Shown: piece after piece, positions 12,429 to 25,342 of the stretch
Position numbering within the stretch: the stretch's first letter is position 1
Layout of the letters: every line of letters begins with the position of its first letter
The notes under the pieces: generated by a model
Told to the model about the DNA's origin: nothing
The model's input: only the letters and a program-made list of their open reading frames with translations
Database searches by the model: none
Origin: Reticulascus tulasneorum
Lineage: Eukaryota; Ascomycota; Sordariomycetes; Glomerellales; Reticulascaceae
Assembly: GCA_001557505.1 (NCBI GenBank)
Contig: LSAX01000005.1
Coordinates: 1,984,001 to 2,048,000 of the forward strand
Length of the DNA stretch: 64,000 nucleotides
Direction: 5' to 3'
Made by a program: the position numbers and the translations under genes

Positions 12429-13123
12429 ATGGCTTCGGTTGTGCGTCCAGCTTTGCTGCGGCAGACTGCTTTAGCAACTGCAGCAGCTCGATCAGCGAAG
12501 AACGGCCCATCCAGAACTGCCTTCGCGACCCCGTCTGCATCCGCAAAGTTCCTGGTTCGCCGAGAATTCAACAACGCTATCCGAGTTGCGGCGTTCCATA
12601 CCACGAGCAAGAGGGACATTCTGCCGCCGCCACCACGTACGTTCCGCCCCATCCGTGGGATTTGATGCTGGACTCAGAAGCTAACTTGCAATACAGAGAT
12701 TATCCACGGAGGAGGTACGACGAGACTCTTGCGACAGCCAATACGTGATAGCTAACATGCTCCCGTGTAGTCAATGCCCCGGCGCCCGTTCCCGACCCGA
12801 GTCCTTCCCACGGCTCTTACCACTGGACCTTCGACCGACTCCTCGCGGCCACTCTAATCCCATTGACCATTGCTCCGTTCGCAGCAGGGTCGCTCAACCC
12901 AGCAACGGACGCCGTCCTCTGCGGTGCCATGCTCATCCATTCTCACCTGGGTTTCCAAGCCATCATAGTCGACTATGTGCCGAAGAAACGATTTCCCAAA
13001 TCCCGGAAGCTATTCAGCTGGGGTTTGAATGCTGCGACATTGCTAGTCGGTGTTGGGTTGTACGAGTTCGAAACGAACGATGTCGGCGTGACGGAAGCCA
13101 TCAAGAGAGTATGGACTGCTTGA
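12429..13123 (+). CDS. SDH4: Succinate dehydrogenase membrane anchor subunit, CybS/SDHD
   Basis: Exons 12429-12636, 12697-12714 and 12771-13123 give 192 residues. The protein anchors complex II in the inner mitochondrial membrane and helps bind heme b and ubiquinone. Residues 1 to about 60 form a basic, serine/alanine-rich mitochondrial presequence ending near RVAAFHTT. The mature part starts with the family pattern HGSYHWTFDRLLAA and has three hydrophobic helices (LIPLTIAPFAAG; AVLCGAMLIHSHLGFQAII; LNAATLLVGVGLYEF). HSHLGFQ with the following DYVPK carries the heme-ligand histidine and the quinone-site tyrosine region. The middle exon is only 18 nt; it is required to join PPPP to VNAPAPVPDPSPSHG through QIIHGG, a conserved linker. 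It ends KRVWTA, typical for fungal SDHD. Confidence 0.92.
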
Positions 13124-14250
13124 GTATAGACGGGTGCCGGATCACGAATGTACAATCAGCGAAACACAACAAATACAAGTTTGCCCTCTACAAGACGCTG
13201 CTCCTGGCATATTTGCTTTATGAGTTGTGCGACGTGAAAGCTTCTTCGAGCGAGAGTCTGGTGCGAATGCTACTTACGTACTGCTGAGACTCCTCTGCAT
13301 GCATCGATAAACTAGCTGCAATTCTTGTTGTAAAGATATGAATTCTGCCCGGGACAAATTGCAGTGGTTTCAAAGCGACAGGATCCTCGATATGTAGCTA
13401 ATTGTGACAGCAATAACACCCCGGTCTGGGGGTCTCATAATGCGGATGGAAGCCTACAAGAGTCGACCCAGAACTTGGTCAGGCTTTGGTTTGCAAGACC
13501 CATTTGCAAGAATATTTTCAAGTCTAAGAAGACATCAGTTTCTTGGTGTGACTCAGTCACAGCTTAGACTGCTCCTTTGATCATCTTGTTGTCATGCGCA
13601 GTGACGACTTTAAAATGGGTAGATGAGCCGTCACGAACTTCCACAAAAGCCCCCACAATGTTTAAAGACTCACCTATGACCTTTATTCAGTCCCTGCCCC
13701 GGGGTTGAGTGTGAGTCAAGCGCTGATTGGAGGATGGGAAATCAGAATTCCCATGGAAGCATGAGGCTATTCCGAGAAGTAAGAAAGCCAAACTACATCT
13801 CCTGTACCGTCCAGGCTACGGCGCCGTTACAAGGGGCGGCGCTCGACACGTCTCGGCACGGCAGCGCTGACACAATGCTATAACTTAGGAGAGTTACAGT
13901 CGGTGAGATCATAACATTGGCAACCGCAGCTCACTCGCTATTGCCAGTCCAATTATATATAGATTTAAACATCTCACGATGGTTCTCAAGTGGCAATGGT
14001 AGCTCCACTGATGAGTAGGAATCCGAAAAGTGTACTTGGCTGCACCTGAACAAAAAGGATGCAGTACCTGCAAGGTTGTGATTCTGTATTGGCATATGAT
14101 AGCAATCTGTGTCTGCCATATCTTAAGGAACGCACTGGAGCCGAAGCCTAAGGAAACCTACGATCACATAACCCTAGTAAAGACAGTATCACGATCTCTT
14201 CGAGAGCATTGTGTTGGACAATATCCCATCAGCGCCATTTTGCCCCCAAC
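13124..14250. other. Intergenic between convergent SDHD and BTA1
   Basis: About 1.1 kb between two 3' ends. Base composition is unremarkable and slightly AT-richer than the genes. Short frames in all six phases lack conserved-looking content. I see no tRNA-like B box with a matching acceptor stem and no transposon relic. Confidence 0.45.
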
Positions 14251-16895
14251 TCACTCAGACAGCGAGAAGATGGTGATATCGGAACCACCGATCCTCTCCA
14301 TCTCCGGGGTTGGTGGTGGGAGATTCTCAGCCTTGGTGCAAAGCCAGCAAGATGCGTACATGTTGACACGATCAATGCAGGCACCATTGGTCCGAGCCCC
14401 GACCCGTTTCGGACTGAAGCCTTGTGCCTCGAACTCCTTGATATACCAGGGTTGTAGCGCCGATGAGCGGAGCAGTACCCTTCCGCCCATCTTAAGGGCA
14501 CGGTTGAGCTTGGAGATTTGGGCACCGGCAGCGGGGGCACCGGGGTCGAACCAGTCCATGCTGTCCATGATCACGGCGACAGTCAGCGTGCCGGGTGTGA
14601 TGCGAGCAATGACCTCGTCGAGCTCGTCAGTGTGAATTCGGAGGCCGTCGAGAGCGTTTGGGCGGGACAGCTTTGCATGAGCCCGCGGAGAGAGGTAGTC
14701 AGGGTGGCAGCGGCGGGTGAAATCACCAGTCATGCACACGTGATAGTATGGGTTGTTGGCGGCAATATGCGTCTGCTCTGCGACCGGATCCAAAGTATTG
14801 ACCATGTACTGCCAGATAGCGTGAGAGCGGACATTCTTTGCGGTAGGGGTCGGACCCTTGACAACATCGCTCTCGGCATGGTCGCTTTCGATCATGGCTA
14901 GCTGGTTCTTGGGAACACCGAGGGCTGCCCACAGAAAGCTCTCTTGACTAACGACCAGGTTGCAAACCAGCTTGGACAGGAGAGCAGGTCGGATCTTGTT
15001 GCGCCAGATCTCCCGCTGCTCGATGAGTGTCTTGCTGTTGAGGAGTTCTTTGACGGCCTTGCCTGTCCCAAAAATGCGAGAAATCCAGCGGAAGACGCGG
15101 ATTGCGTGCCGGGAACCGCCCGTGTCGTAAAGGCCGTACCCTCGCTTGTTGGCAAATACGTGCACGTTCTTGAGCCAGTACTGGAACGCGCGGCTGGAAA
15201 GGTGAGGCGACAGCTTTGAGATGAGCAGCGAGCGGAACTCGGGATGCTTTCCCTCGCCAAAAAGCTTCCAGAAATCTTCGTAAGGGAGAGCACAGTACGA
15301 GGCGACCTTAAGCTCCAACAGATGGTTTTGCGTGGGATTCAAGTCAACGGCGTGGACTCTGGCCGGACTCTGCATCGCGTACGAAAGGATGTTATCGCCA
15401 GCACTTGTAATCGCGAGGACCACATCGTCAGCGCCGAGCTTAAGCAGACGCTCATCCACCTGCGAATCCTCCCAGGTGAAGGCGTAGATGTACTCATCGT
15501 TGAACTGGGTGTGCTTCTTAAGTTGATCGTCGTAGTAGATGCGCCAGTGGTGGTTCTGGTAGAAGAACGAAGGCAGGGGCAGGTCGGCCGACAAATTTTG
15601 CATGGCGGCCATGAAAGCTTTGGAGCGAATCTCAGGCGCAGACCTCTCGATGGCACGCGCCAGCGCATCTCCTTGGTTTACAGGGTAGAGGTACGGCGAT
15701 TCGGTCGCCAGGGCATCGATCTTCTCGATAATTTCGTGAGGCAGGCTGGTGGACGAGAACGGCTTCTTGTGGCAACCCACCCAGATGTAGTACGGGATGT
15801 AGCCGAGAATGTAGTTGCGCGTATTGACGTTCAACACGGTGCCGAACTTATACTCGAGGTAATCCCGACGGCTGGCCTCCAGACCGACGTGGTCAATGTC
15901 GAACCAGGCTCGCCAGAACGAGCGCAAGAAAAAGTTGACATGACGGCCAGTGAGGCCGCCGGTGTAGTTGCGGAAGGAGAAGTCGGTCTTGGACTGGACA
16001 TAAAAGTCGACGATTCCCATCACACCGTTAGGGGACAGCAGCGATGTCAGTGAGTCAATGACCGAGTAGTAGTCGGGCTGAGTAGACTGTTAGCTGCATT
16101 CTCCTTAATGTACATGTTAAATAGTACTGACAATCATGGACAAACTGTACGACATGGTAATCAGGTCGGCACCGCCATGTTCGGGGCGCTTCTGCTTGAA
16201 GTAGCTCAGGGCCGGCGAGCGCAGAGGAGTGCGATCACCAGGAAGAGCATTTTCGTACTCTTCCAGGCGGAACTTCCTCGCATCTTCGCATATGACCGTC
16301 ACATTGCTCCAACCCAGCCTCGCGAAGCGCTTGCGGGCAATCTCGCAGAGCGAAGGAGAGAAGTCGACAAGGTAGACACTGGAAAAGAACGTCGGCACGT
16401 CGACAAAGCTGGACATAGCCTCAATGTTCCATCCCGTTCCTCCACCAACCTAGGAGCTGCGTTAGCTTGTACTGAGGTGCGTGGTCCGGCAAAGGGGGTG
16501 AAACCCACATCGACCCAGATTCGCTTCGCTTTGCCATCCTTCTTGGTCTTGACCTTGGACTGCAGTTGCGCCGCAACCAGTGCTAGCATGTCCTCGCGAC
16601 CTTTGAGGAGAACCTTCCTGGTTGCATCATAGGCCCCAGCCTGCGTCTTGTAGAAGCTCTCAAGGGCATCTTGCTGGGTGCCTTTCTCACCGCTCTGATG
16701 CGGCTTGATGAAGCAGGAGTAGAAGAAGAGCAGGAAAGACTTGAGGAGGCTGGGCGCCTCGTCGCTCTTCGTTCCAGATGTGGAAACTAGTCTGGAAAGA
16801 CAGATGCCGCCAAGGACGGCAACGGCTGTTCCAGCACAAAAGGTTGTAGGGTCTTTGAAGTCAAGTGGCAGAATGTTACCACCAGGAGAAGCCAT
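14251..16895 (-). CDS. BTA1: Betaine lipid (DGTS) synthase BTA1, fused BtaB-BtaA enzyme
   Basis: Exons 16895-16509, 16449-16132 and 16077-14251 give 843 residues. Fungal BTA1 makes diacylglyceryl-N,N,N-trimethylhomoserine from diacylglycerol and S-adenosylmethionine. This non-phosphorus lipid replaces phosphatidylcholine when phosphate is short. The N-terminal part has a hydrophobic membrane segment (about 18-38) and a methyltransferase domain whose SAM loop VDVGGGTGWN is rebuilt exactly across intron 1; the partner motif is the acidic end of YLVDFSPS. The second half is the BtaA-like aminocarboxypropyl transferase, recognisable by YAFTWEDSQVDERLL, ITSAGDNIL and VDLNPTQNHLLELK. The region TVAVIMDSMDWFDP through GGRVLLRSSALQPWY closes that domain. 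Length matches single-chain fungal BTA1. Phosphate control is expected for the family, but I found no CACGTG element close upstream. Confidence 0.94.
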
Positions 16896-19800
16896 GGTAC
16901 TCTCTCATTGCTATTGGCGCAAAATTTCGCGTTGAGGCGGATTCAGAAGCTTTTCGGCGGTGTTGAATTGGCAACCTATGAGGAAGTAAAGAGAGAAGAG
17001 GGAAGGGGGAACGAGACGCCACGCGATCGAGATGCATGGTTGATTATATGGAATCACCTTACCCACTCGCAGACGAGTGAACCGGTCCTCGCCTCAGGCA
17101 GGGTGCATCGCATCCTGACTTGCAGATCGAGGTGGTACATAGGGGAGGGCAGGTTTGTGGACCTTCATGGCTGGTCTCTCGGTTGCATCATCATGTCTGT
17201 CGAAGACCCCTACTTTCAAGAGCACATTTCACGTAGCTGCCCCTCCATGCAAGCTGTATGCACCATCTAAACGAACCCCACTATTGGGTCCGTCTCAACA
17301 AGATAAAAGTGTGCCTTGAAAACGCGATGCCCAGGCCGGTTCGTGTGGGCCGGTTCGTGTTGGCCAATGGGCTGAACATGTGCCAAAGCCATTTGAGAAT
17401 TGGATGCTGCTCAGGCATCGGACGCTGGAGCGATGTGCCTCGTGTCAGTCGGCATAATATGTTTGTTGCACGAGCGTCTTCCGATCCCGTCTAGCTTGTG
17501 TGCGTACGGCAAGCGGAACCAGGGCATCGTGTGAGGTTATTAACGGCAAGCTGTTTAAAACTGCGAGCGCGTTAGACGCGGGTTACAAGCTGGCAAATGC
17601 TTGCGGAGTGGAGGACGCTCAAGTGCAATAGAGAGGTCCAATGCAGGCCGGGTCACTTTTAACCGGTTGCGGGGAGAAAGAAACAGAAGTAAGACACGAG
17701 CTGCTGACGAAGAATTGGCAAAGGACTTCCCCTTTCTGGCCGAGACCAAACGCTTGCTTGATCTGTTCGAAAGGGATGCTATACTAACCTAGGTAGTCGA
17801 ACTGATTTGTATGAAGGAGAGAGGGGTTCCAAACTTTGAACAAACAAATTCGACGCTAATTAAAGCTCCTTTTACCGCCGGCCTAACATAGGTAAGCAGG
17901 TTCATTTATTAATCAGCGGCGAGGAGGCAGAGTCGACGACATGGTCCTTTAAGTAGAAACCTAACATATGGTTTCATGTCAGTTCGCGAAGAAAACAGTA
18001 GTGGTTCAGGCGACGATAAAACACCAGTTTACTTCTTCGGTGCTCCTCTTCCTGTGCGAGAGACTCTGCACGAGGATCTGCAGGGCTTGAGGGAATATGC
18101 CAAGGGATGCTTGGGTCCTAAGATGATGTAGCAGTAACTCTTGCCTTCCTCATTGGCGCTCACTGTAATTATCCGCTTGCAGGAAATCCCATGTCAGTTT
18201 GTTGAGCTCAATATCGTCACGCTCGAGAGAAATTTGCGGGTTTGCAAGTCCCAGTCGCATGCTTTCGCCCGAGCGGTGGTCCATCGCCAATGGGAGGCTA
18301 CCACGCCGGCACATGCACCACCTGATAGCCTACCAGTCAATCTCCGAGCCCGAAGCGTTGCCCGGCATCTTTTCGAGCGAAATGGACCCCGGGTGTACCC
18401 GATTCGGGATGTTTAACAGGAGTTGGAAATAAACGGCTCGGCTTCTACTGCAGATAGTTCAGATGTGAAGTTTGGCCAACCTTACCCCCACGTATGCAGA
18501 CTCGGGCTTTCGGCTTCCTGTGGGACGTGCTGCTGCCGAAATAGTAAATTTGAACACTTCGACTTGGCTTGCTGTGATCCTCTTGTCTTCAGAACATGCT
18601 AGCAGGATTTGATACTAAGTCTTGGGCGTACTGAAGGCGAGGTGCAGAGTCGACAGCCAAACGAGACTAGATTCTGATCTGCGTATGTTAGCCCCAGAAA
18701 GAGATGGTTTGATAGGTTCCTCATGAGCACCTCTCACCAACCCCCAGTGTTGTCTTAGACGATGTTCTCACTTGCTAGTATATTTTGACAATGCGGGCAG
18801 AAGTACGTCCGTAGGTTGCACCCAGAATGCATGCTTCCGTCGAGCAGGAAGTAGGAAGCCGAAGAATGAAGTACAGAGGCGGTGGTGGTGTAAGTGCCGT
18901 GACTACATTTCATAATTGACATTATGACCCGAATTTGGTGTCAAATCCGTCGTTCTGGTTAATGTGTTGGTTTCCTTGACCGTAGGGCAATTTGGCAAAG
19001 ACTGAATGCTCGCGACGACCTCAACTCATCCAACCAAATATTCCTACAAACGATGGCCGGCCTAGGTGACAGATGTATAAGACGGCCGCTCAATTATTGA
19101 AGCCAGGGCTGTCGCCTCTGAGGAGCAGATGAACAAAATTAAAATGTGAATGACGGTTTGTAGCTTGGACAACCACTTCCACTTATAAGACTTTTATAAT
19201 GATGGAGACAGACAAGTCAAGCGAGGACTTGAGGGGAAGCTGAATCCTGAAGAGAAATGTAATTTCAAAGGACCGGAGACTAAACCTGTGAGGAGAATGG
19301 ACATGTAAGCATGTAGGCAGAGGTTGGATCAGCCGATTTGGAGTCATGCCTACTTTTGAGGCGTCCGGGCAGTTATCATAAGAACTTGATTGCTTCTTCA
19401 TACAGCAGCGAGCACCCTTTATGCTTCAGCTTGTAGAAAGGCCACTAGCACTTGCCAAAGTAAGTAAGCCGCATGGCAGACCGATGCTTCCATCGTGAAG
19501 GAAGACGATGCCCCTTCACCCCACTCCCAAACCAAGTCGCGTGCATCACACTGTACATGGATATGGAACTCTGCATGTGCCAAGTAACTGTCATGCATCG
19601 GACCAGGCACCGAGCCCATTCAGGATCTAGGTAGTCCTAATCAGCTAATCGAGGCAAGTTTAACTTCCTAAATATCTTCAGTACGGTTGCTCGCACAACT
19701 GGGGTGACTACAGCAAGGCTGGCCAGGGTAACCGCGTGACGAAACAGTAGACAGGCATAGAGATACTATTATTAAAGTCTAACATTCTTTCGTTATGTGA

Positions 19801-20078
19801 TAGCCAAGCCAGCTGGACACACCGACCACCCTCATATCCTCCGGTTCATGTTCTTCAAATCCTTCCAACTAGACTCAATCTTCGATCCAAACGCCATGCT
19901 CGACCAATACAAAGTTGCCGCCCCCTGGATTAAATCGACACGAGACTCCAATATTTCAAGACACACCACACAGCACGAGGCTGGGGCAGACTTGACGCCC
20001 TCTCTGAGAGCGGATCGCACCCTCGAAGTCCTCTGAACCCAATCTGTTTGGGCACCTGGGTTAAGCTTGTGAAAAAGG
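16896..20078. other. Long gene-poor interval (3.2 kb)
   Basis: Only small frames occur. Two short plus-strand stretches look somewhat protein-like: 17601-17792 (63 codons; later part ELAKDFPFLAETKRLLDLFE) and 17976-18131 (51 codons; TPVYFFGAPLPVRETLHEDL). The second is preceded by CTAAC about 20 bases before a CAG, resembling an intron 3' end. They could be pieces of a small multi-exon gene or of a decayed one. From 18150 to 19800 I see nothing supportable. Confidence 0.35.
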
Positions 20079-21801
20079 CTACTTCTTTCCCAGCGTTCTG
20101 ACAACAAGAAGCATCGGCACAGACAAGAATCCCAGGATTCCATATAATGTAAAGGTCCACCCACCGCCAAGAGATTCAAGTGAAAGCTCGACCACAGCTG
20201 TTCCGGCTGCGGCGGCTAGACACCGCGTCAAGTTGACAGCAACGCTGGCAATGCCAGGCTCCAGGGGGTGCATGTCAATGTAGAGTGTGAGACATATCTA
20301 GGTTCATGTTAGTAGGCACGTCCTCAAGGGTATAAGAGGCAGTCATACTGTGCAGACGCCTGTGGAAGCCAAACAGCAGAGGAATTGCATTGTCATGGCG
20401 ACGGCCAGATGCAACTCATGTTGAATTGCCCAACCATACGCCACGAGGGACGCAATCGCCACGACGATGAAGTACCAGACGCTCCGCAGCCGAGCTTTTT
20501 CGATGGGGAACTTGGTGAAATCGTCCCCGACGAAATCATTGATGTCAATGCCATGTGATTTGGCGGTAGTCCGATAATCGTGATCAATAATGATACCTGA
20601 CCCCTTTAGTTATCGATGCTGTTCCGCCAATGTGCCAGGCTCACTCACCAATTGCATAGGATGCTACTAACGTCGCAACGCCGTACGGAATATAGCACAG
20701 ACCGGCCTGGAGACCATTCAGCTCGTAATGCTCCATGGCGAGATGGGCCAGCGAGTCTTGGATGCAGGTAAAGTTCACGTAGATCAAGGCATTCGCCCCA
20801 AGGACCAGGGCATCTTGTCCGTGGAAGATGATCCGAAGCCCACGGAAAGGATTCGGAACCCTATGAAGCTTCGGCTTTGCGACCTCGCCGCCCCGTTTAG
20901 ACTCCTCTTCCTTCGAAGCTAACCTCGACAAAATGGGCTTATTCATTGCCCCGACCGGGCGACTGCCGTTGCCAACAAGGTTGCGGCAGGTCTCGGGGAA
21001 GAAGGCGGCGAAACAAAGTACATAGGCGGCACTGGAAATGGCCAGCACCCAGAACATGCATTTCCACCCTAAATAATCCGCCACCACTCCGCCAACAAAG
21101 GGACCTAGGTTTGGGCCAAGATAGGTCCTTACCACATGTTAGAATTCGAGTCGTGCTCGTGGTATGACATGGGAGACCTCACCCTGTAAGCATGGCTGCC
21201 ATGTATCGGCCGCGAGCTTGTGGCGGCGCAATATCTGCCACGACCACGGCCCCGAGGGCGGTCAGTCCTGTTACATCTGTTACCAACGGCAAACCTGGAG
21301 CCCATGTCGGGGTGTTTTACCAGAGCTTCCGGCGCTCTGCACCATCCGGAGTACCACGAGAAGTGGATAAGTTTGCTGCAGCGCAAGAGCAATAGAACCG
21401 CCGCAGTAGACCAGCAACGATACGATGTAGATAGGCCTGTGTCCCATCTGGTCCGCCAAATCTCCCAAAAGCGCCGGGACAACCCCTTGGACGACCAAGT
21501 ACACTGTGATAGTGACGTTGATCAGCTCAAGCGATACTTGAAGATCGTTTGCTAAGTAGTCCATGGCTGGCAAGTAGACGAAGACAGTGAATGGTGAAAA
21601 GAAGGCGGCAACGGCAGCCATGAAGATGATCCATCTCTTCTGGGAGCGGGTGAAGGTTGTGTACGGTTCATCTTTCTGTTGTGCTGAGTCGTTCGTCTCC
21701 TGGTCTATGGTGCTGAAAGATGAGGTTGGCGTTATGGTGGTCTCCAGATCCGAATCGTTCGCGCTCGTCGTTGACCGTAAGAGGGATGGCGAACGCTCCA
21801 T
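20079..21801 (-). CDS. MFS transporter, DHA1-type drug:H+ antiporter, 12 TM
   Basis: Five exons, 21801-21321, 21267-21183, 21127-20649, 20596-20349 and 20297-20079, give 503 residues and an uninterrupted frame. The first ~60 residues are a hydrophilic serine/threonine-rich cytosolic tail. Membrane segments follow from FMAAVAAFFSPFTVFVYLPAM. The loop after TM2 carries MFS motif A (GDLADQMGHRPIY). TM4 has RMVQSAGSSGLTALGAVVVADI, rebuilt across intron 1, and TM5 has the antiporter motif C (GPNLGPFVGG). The central loop is basic (KEEESKRGGEVAKPKLHR). The C-terminal half ends TLYGILGFLSVPMLLVVRTLGKK. These are hallmarks of fungal DHA1 exporters; the substrate is unknown. The frame-matching start is the ATG at 21801; further upstream only a TTG extends the frame. 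No biosynthetic genes lie next to it, and long empty intervals flank it. Confidence 0.88.
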
Positions 21802-23216
21802 CGTGAATTCAACCAAAGCGTTTTATTACGCTGGCCAGAGAAAGGCGAGTGGGAATGGCCAGGAAGACTTGGCAAAAGCATGATATTCATAGTGGCGCGA
21901 AGGTTGTTGGGTTAAGAGCATTCCAAGCATAGCAATCAAACGAGGGAGATAGGCTTTGATAGGCGGAGTGATCATTCATCCCTACGTAGATACAATTTCG
22001 TGATGAGACTTACCGGGCCGACTTGCGAAGTCTTTTTGGCGGGCTGCCATCTAAAGAGAGGGATGTCTCAGCCGATTACGATCCGTTTCTCAAGGAGCAA
22101 GTTGCCATGCAATCCTCATAGCAGCGTTGTCAAGCGCTTCAAGCCCATCTCGAGAACGCAGCCGTCCGTAACCGGAGTGGGCTGCAACTCGTATATGGCA
22201 GGCTTGTGTCGTCAAGGTCTCGAGACGTCTCCAGCGGAGACTTGACATACTGGAAGGTAAATCTGGCACAGGATATGACGTTGGAGAAAATCTGGAGCCA
22301 GAGATCCCTATATGGTAGGTCTCACAGCCTGCGGATCATGCGTGCCCCCATATACTGGCCGTGATTAGCCATCCTCTCCTTATCTTTGTCGGGCATTCCA
22401 GCCACCGGTTGGTTCGTTCTGTGTGGTCAGAACCTTGCTTTGGCGCAACGTCTCTATATTTTGACAGAACACCAAGGCAGTCAATGGGATCCGGCTCCAA
22501 CACAGGACATCCCAATGACTTGAAGGCCTAGTGGTCAATCCTTTTGTACTAGTGTAGCAGCGACTTGACACTTATGTTTGCGTGCCAACGGGATGTATTT
22601 CGGATGTTATTGAGGCTATGCTCACCAGGGATTCCTGTGCACACATAGTAGGTCAATCCATTCATTAGGAAAGGTGTGAGAGATACAAGATATACAAGAT
22701 CCCTATCGAAGGGGCCTGCACTACGAGAGGGAGATCGTCGAGCTCGTCTGTTGCTGAGCAGAGCTGTTGCCAGGAGGTTCAAACAGTAGGGACTTTGAGT
22801 GTTTCATGGCGCCATCGACCACATGATTCCTCCTAAAGTTCTATGCACGATTTTGCGCTTTCTGTAGTCGGCAATTCTACAAATAGCTAGTGACTTTAGT
22901 TTTGTAGGGTCCGAGTGCTAGTCGTCAGATCAGTGTATTCAGTGTATCCTCATCGTGAGGTCAAGGGCGGCGGCATATGGCACTGGATGTCTGCTTACCT
23001 CATCAATACTCCGCCATCACCCTGGCTAAAAGCGGCCACCACAAACTGGCGACCAATGGGATGACGCAGCCTCGCATACGCTGTCTTGGGTTCAAAGCCA
23101 CCCCTTTGTGCGCCTTCATCCTCGGGAACTGAGATATGGTCTGCACCGCCAACTTGGACATTCTCAACTGCGTGTATAATAGATCATTTCCTGCCTACTT
23201 CTAGATCTTCGCCAGC
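21802..23216. other. Intergenic between divergent MFS transporter and ADA3
   Basis: About 1.4 kb with no convincing coding frame. It must contain the promoters of both genes. The 3' part (23140-23216) leads into ADA3. I see no repeats of note. Confidence 0.45.
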
Positions 23217-25342
23217 ATGCCTCCAGCGCCCGGCCAGAAAGGCACTGGTAAGAAAGCCGGGGTTGGCGCTATACGTCAGCGCAGTCGCAACACCACCCCG
23301 AGCTCCGTCCCTCCGACGGCGAGCCTCCCTCAGATCGATTATATCGACACGGAGTACCTAGAATTGCGCGTAGAACAGTTCCCGAATCTCAGCTACGATG
23401 ATCTTGTCGACCAGAGCGCATCCAACGCCGTCATCCCCGATTCCAAAAGCCTCGACGGCATGATCGCCAGGCTCCAGCAGCTGCAAGAGACCATCGACCG
23501 AAGGAGTAATTTCTGCGACAGAGGAATGAGAATATTGGCCGCCGCGCGCAAGAATCACATCAACGATTTTCCTGCCGAGACGAAGGGGGAGGAAGAACGC
23601 GTGCGGACGGATGACGAGCAGAAGCGCGCCAACAAGAGAAAGCGGAAGGCGACAGACAGCCTAGCCCCTCAGGATGTGAATTTGGGTATGCCTCTTTCCA
23701 CCAAGCCCAATCTGCTGTCCCCGTTTTCCCTCCAAACATGCATTCTTGACGTAAAACTTTTGGCCCATCATCAATTTGGTTTTTCGTTCGTTCATTTTTA
23801 GCATGCGCATCATTTTCCATGGCTTACCACTAGCAACTAGAACGCTCGTCTCCTCTACGAGACTCCAGCAAACCCCGAAAACTCTCTCGCGACAACGATT
23901 CCGCCAGCTCTTCGCTATCGCCTGTCGCGCCAGCCACACCCGCGCCGATGGAAGTCGACGAGAAAGCGAAGGTGGAGGAGAATGACGACGAAGACTCGAG
24001 CTCCGAGGACGAGGGCGCGCCGCCTCGGCCGGTTCTTCCCCAGGCGCATACGTTTGGCGACGACCCATCCACGTTTCCAGACCCCACCGTCTACGAGATT
24101 CGCGATGTGACGAGGGGCATGCCCGAAGACGAAATAAAAGCCATATATGCGGTCGCCGGCTATCCTCACAGCAACCTGGCCGATCTCATCGCCGGCGACC
24201 CGCCGGACAAGGACTTCAGCAACGGAAAGGCGTCGAATCAGATCAGTTTTTCGACATTCTCGACGTACATGGAACCCTATTTCCGAACCTTTACCGAGGA
24301 AGACCTGGCGTTTCTGCGCGAACGGGGAGACCGCGTCATGCCCTTCCACATGCCCAAGCGGGGGAAGAAGCATTATACTGAGGTGTGGGCGGAGGACGAC
24401 GGTGCGATGGCGCTAGACTCCCCGCAACATCTGCGAGAAAGGTCTGCACCGAACCAGGCTCGGGGCACCATCGAATCCATGGACGACGATGTGGCCGAGA
24501 CGGATAAGCTCTCGGTCGGCCCGCTTCTCACGCGACTGTTGCAGGCGATGCGGCCGGAATCGCGCCCGCAGGCGGAGGAGGAAAAGCCCGCGGTCAACGG
24601 CATCACAAACGGCGATTTCAGCATGAACGGGAGCATGAACGGCGACAATGGAGACACGCAAGGCTTCGGTTCATCGGACGACAAGCCGCCTCCGGTCCCG
24701 CCGGCGACCTTCATGAACGAGTCAAACTCGGAAGCGTGGAAGAAGGCGACGCACCCCAAGCTGGACTACACGCAAGTGGACGAGCGCATCAAGCAGGAAT
24801 TGAGGCACATGGGCTTCTTGCCGCAGGAAGGCACATTTGAAGGGGAATACGACGGGCACTTTGACGACGAGGTGGCAGCGCGTCTGCGCCTACTGCAAGC
24901 ACGCCTACGCGACCAGATGCTCATCAACGGGGCACGCAAGGCTCGCCTGACGGAGCTTGTCAAGGAACGCATGGCGCACCAGGAATACCAGACCATCTTG
25001 GAAGATCTCGACTCCCAGGTACAGGCTGCGTACCTCAAGCGCACACGCACCATGGGCAAGAGCAAGAAGGCGAAGCGTCCCGGCGGTGCCGGAGGCGGCA
25101 GTCATTTTGTGGCCGGTGGCGCGTCGGGCATGGCCAGACCCGGCATCGGTGACATGACCAAGACTCTCATGGAGCGGAGGAGGCGGTGGATCGATACGAT
25201 CGGCTCCGTATTCGACGACGACAAGCTGGGCAAGGTGCCTCGGATGTCGGATCCCGACAGCTCAATCTTCAACAAGGAGGAGATGGCGGACATGATGAAG
25301 AGGGAAAAAGAGCAGTGGGATGAAGAAGTGGAGGAGGAGTAA
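23217..25342 (+). CDS. NGG1: SAGA/ADA coactivator subunit Ada3 (Ngg1)
   Basis: Exons 23217-23685 and 23841-25342 give 656 residues. Ada3 sits in the histone acetyltransferase module of SAGA with Gcn5, Ada2 and Sgf29 and is needed for nucleosome acetylation. The N-terminus is basic and proline-rich, followed by [21 protein letters not shown] and a coiled stretch. The middle holds acidic runs ([17 protein letters not shown]). The conserved C-terminal Ada3 domain is clear from [20 protein letters not shown], then [13 protein letters not shown], then [17 protein letters not shown]. After a glycine-rich linker comes [25 protein letters not shown]. The 155-nt intron is longer than most introns in the window; the splice turns G|AA into Glu and continues in frame. 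Nuclear location is expected. Confidence 0.9.

Noticed and set aside
21280..21816. Apparent frameshift in the MFS transporter after AGSSG
   Set aside because: A 53-nt intron with consensus donor and acceptor restores GSSGLTALGAVVVADI, so the gene is intact.
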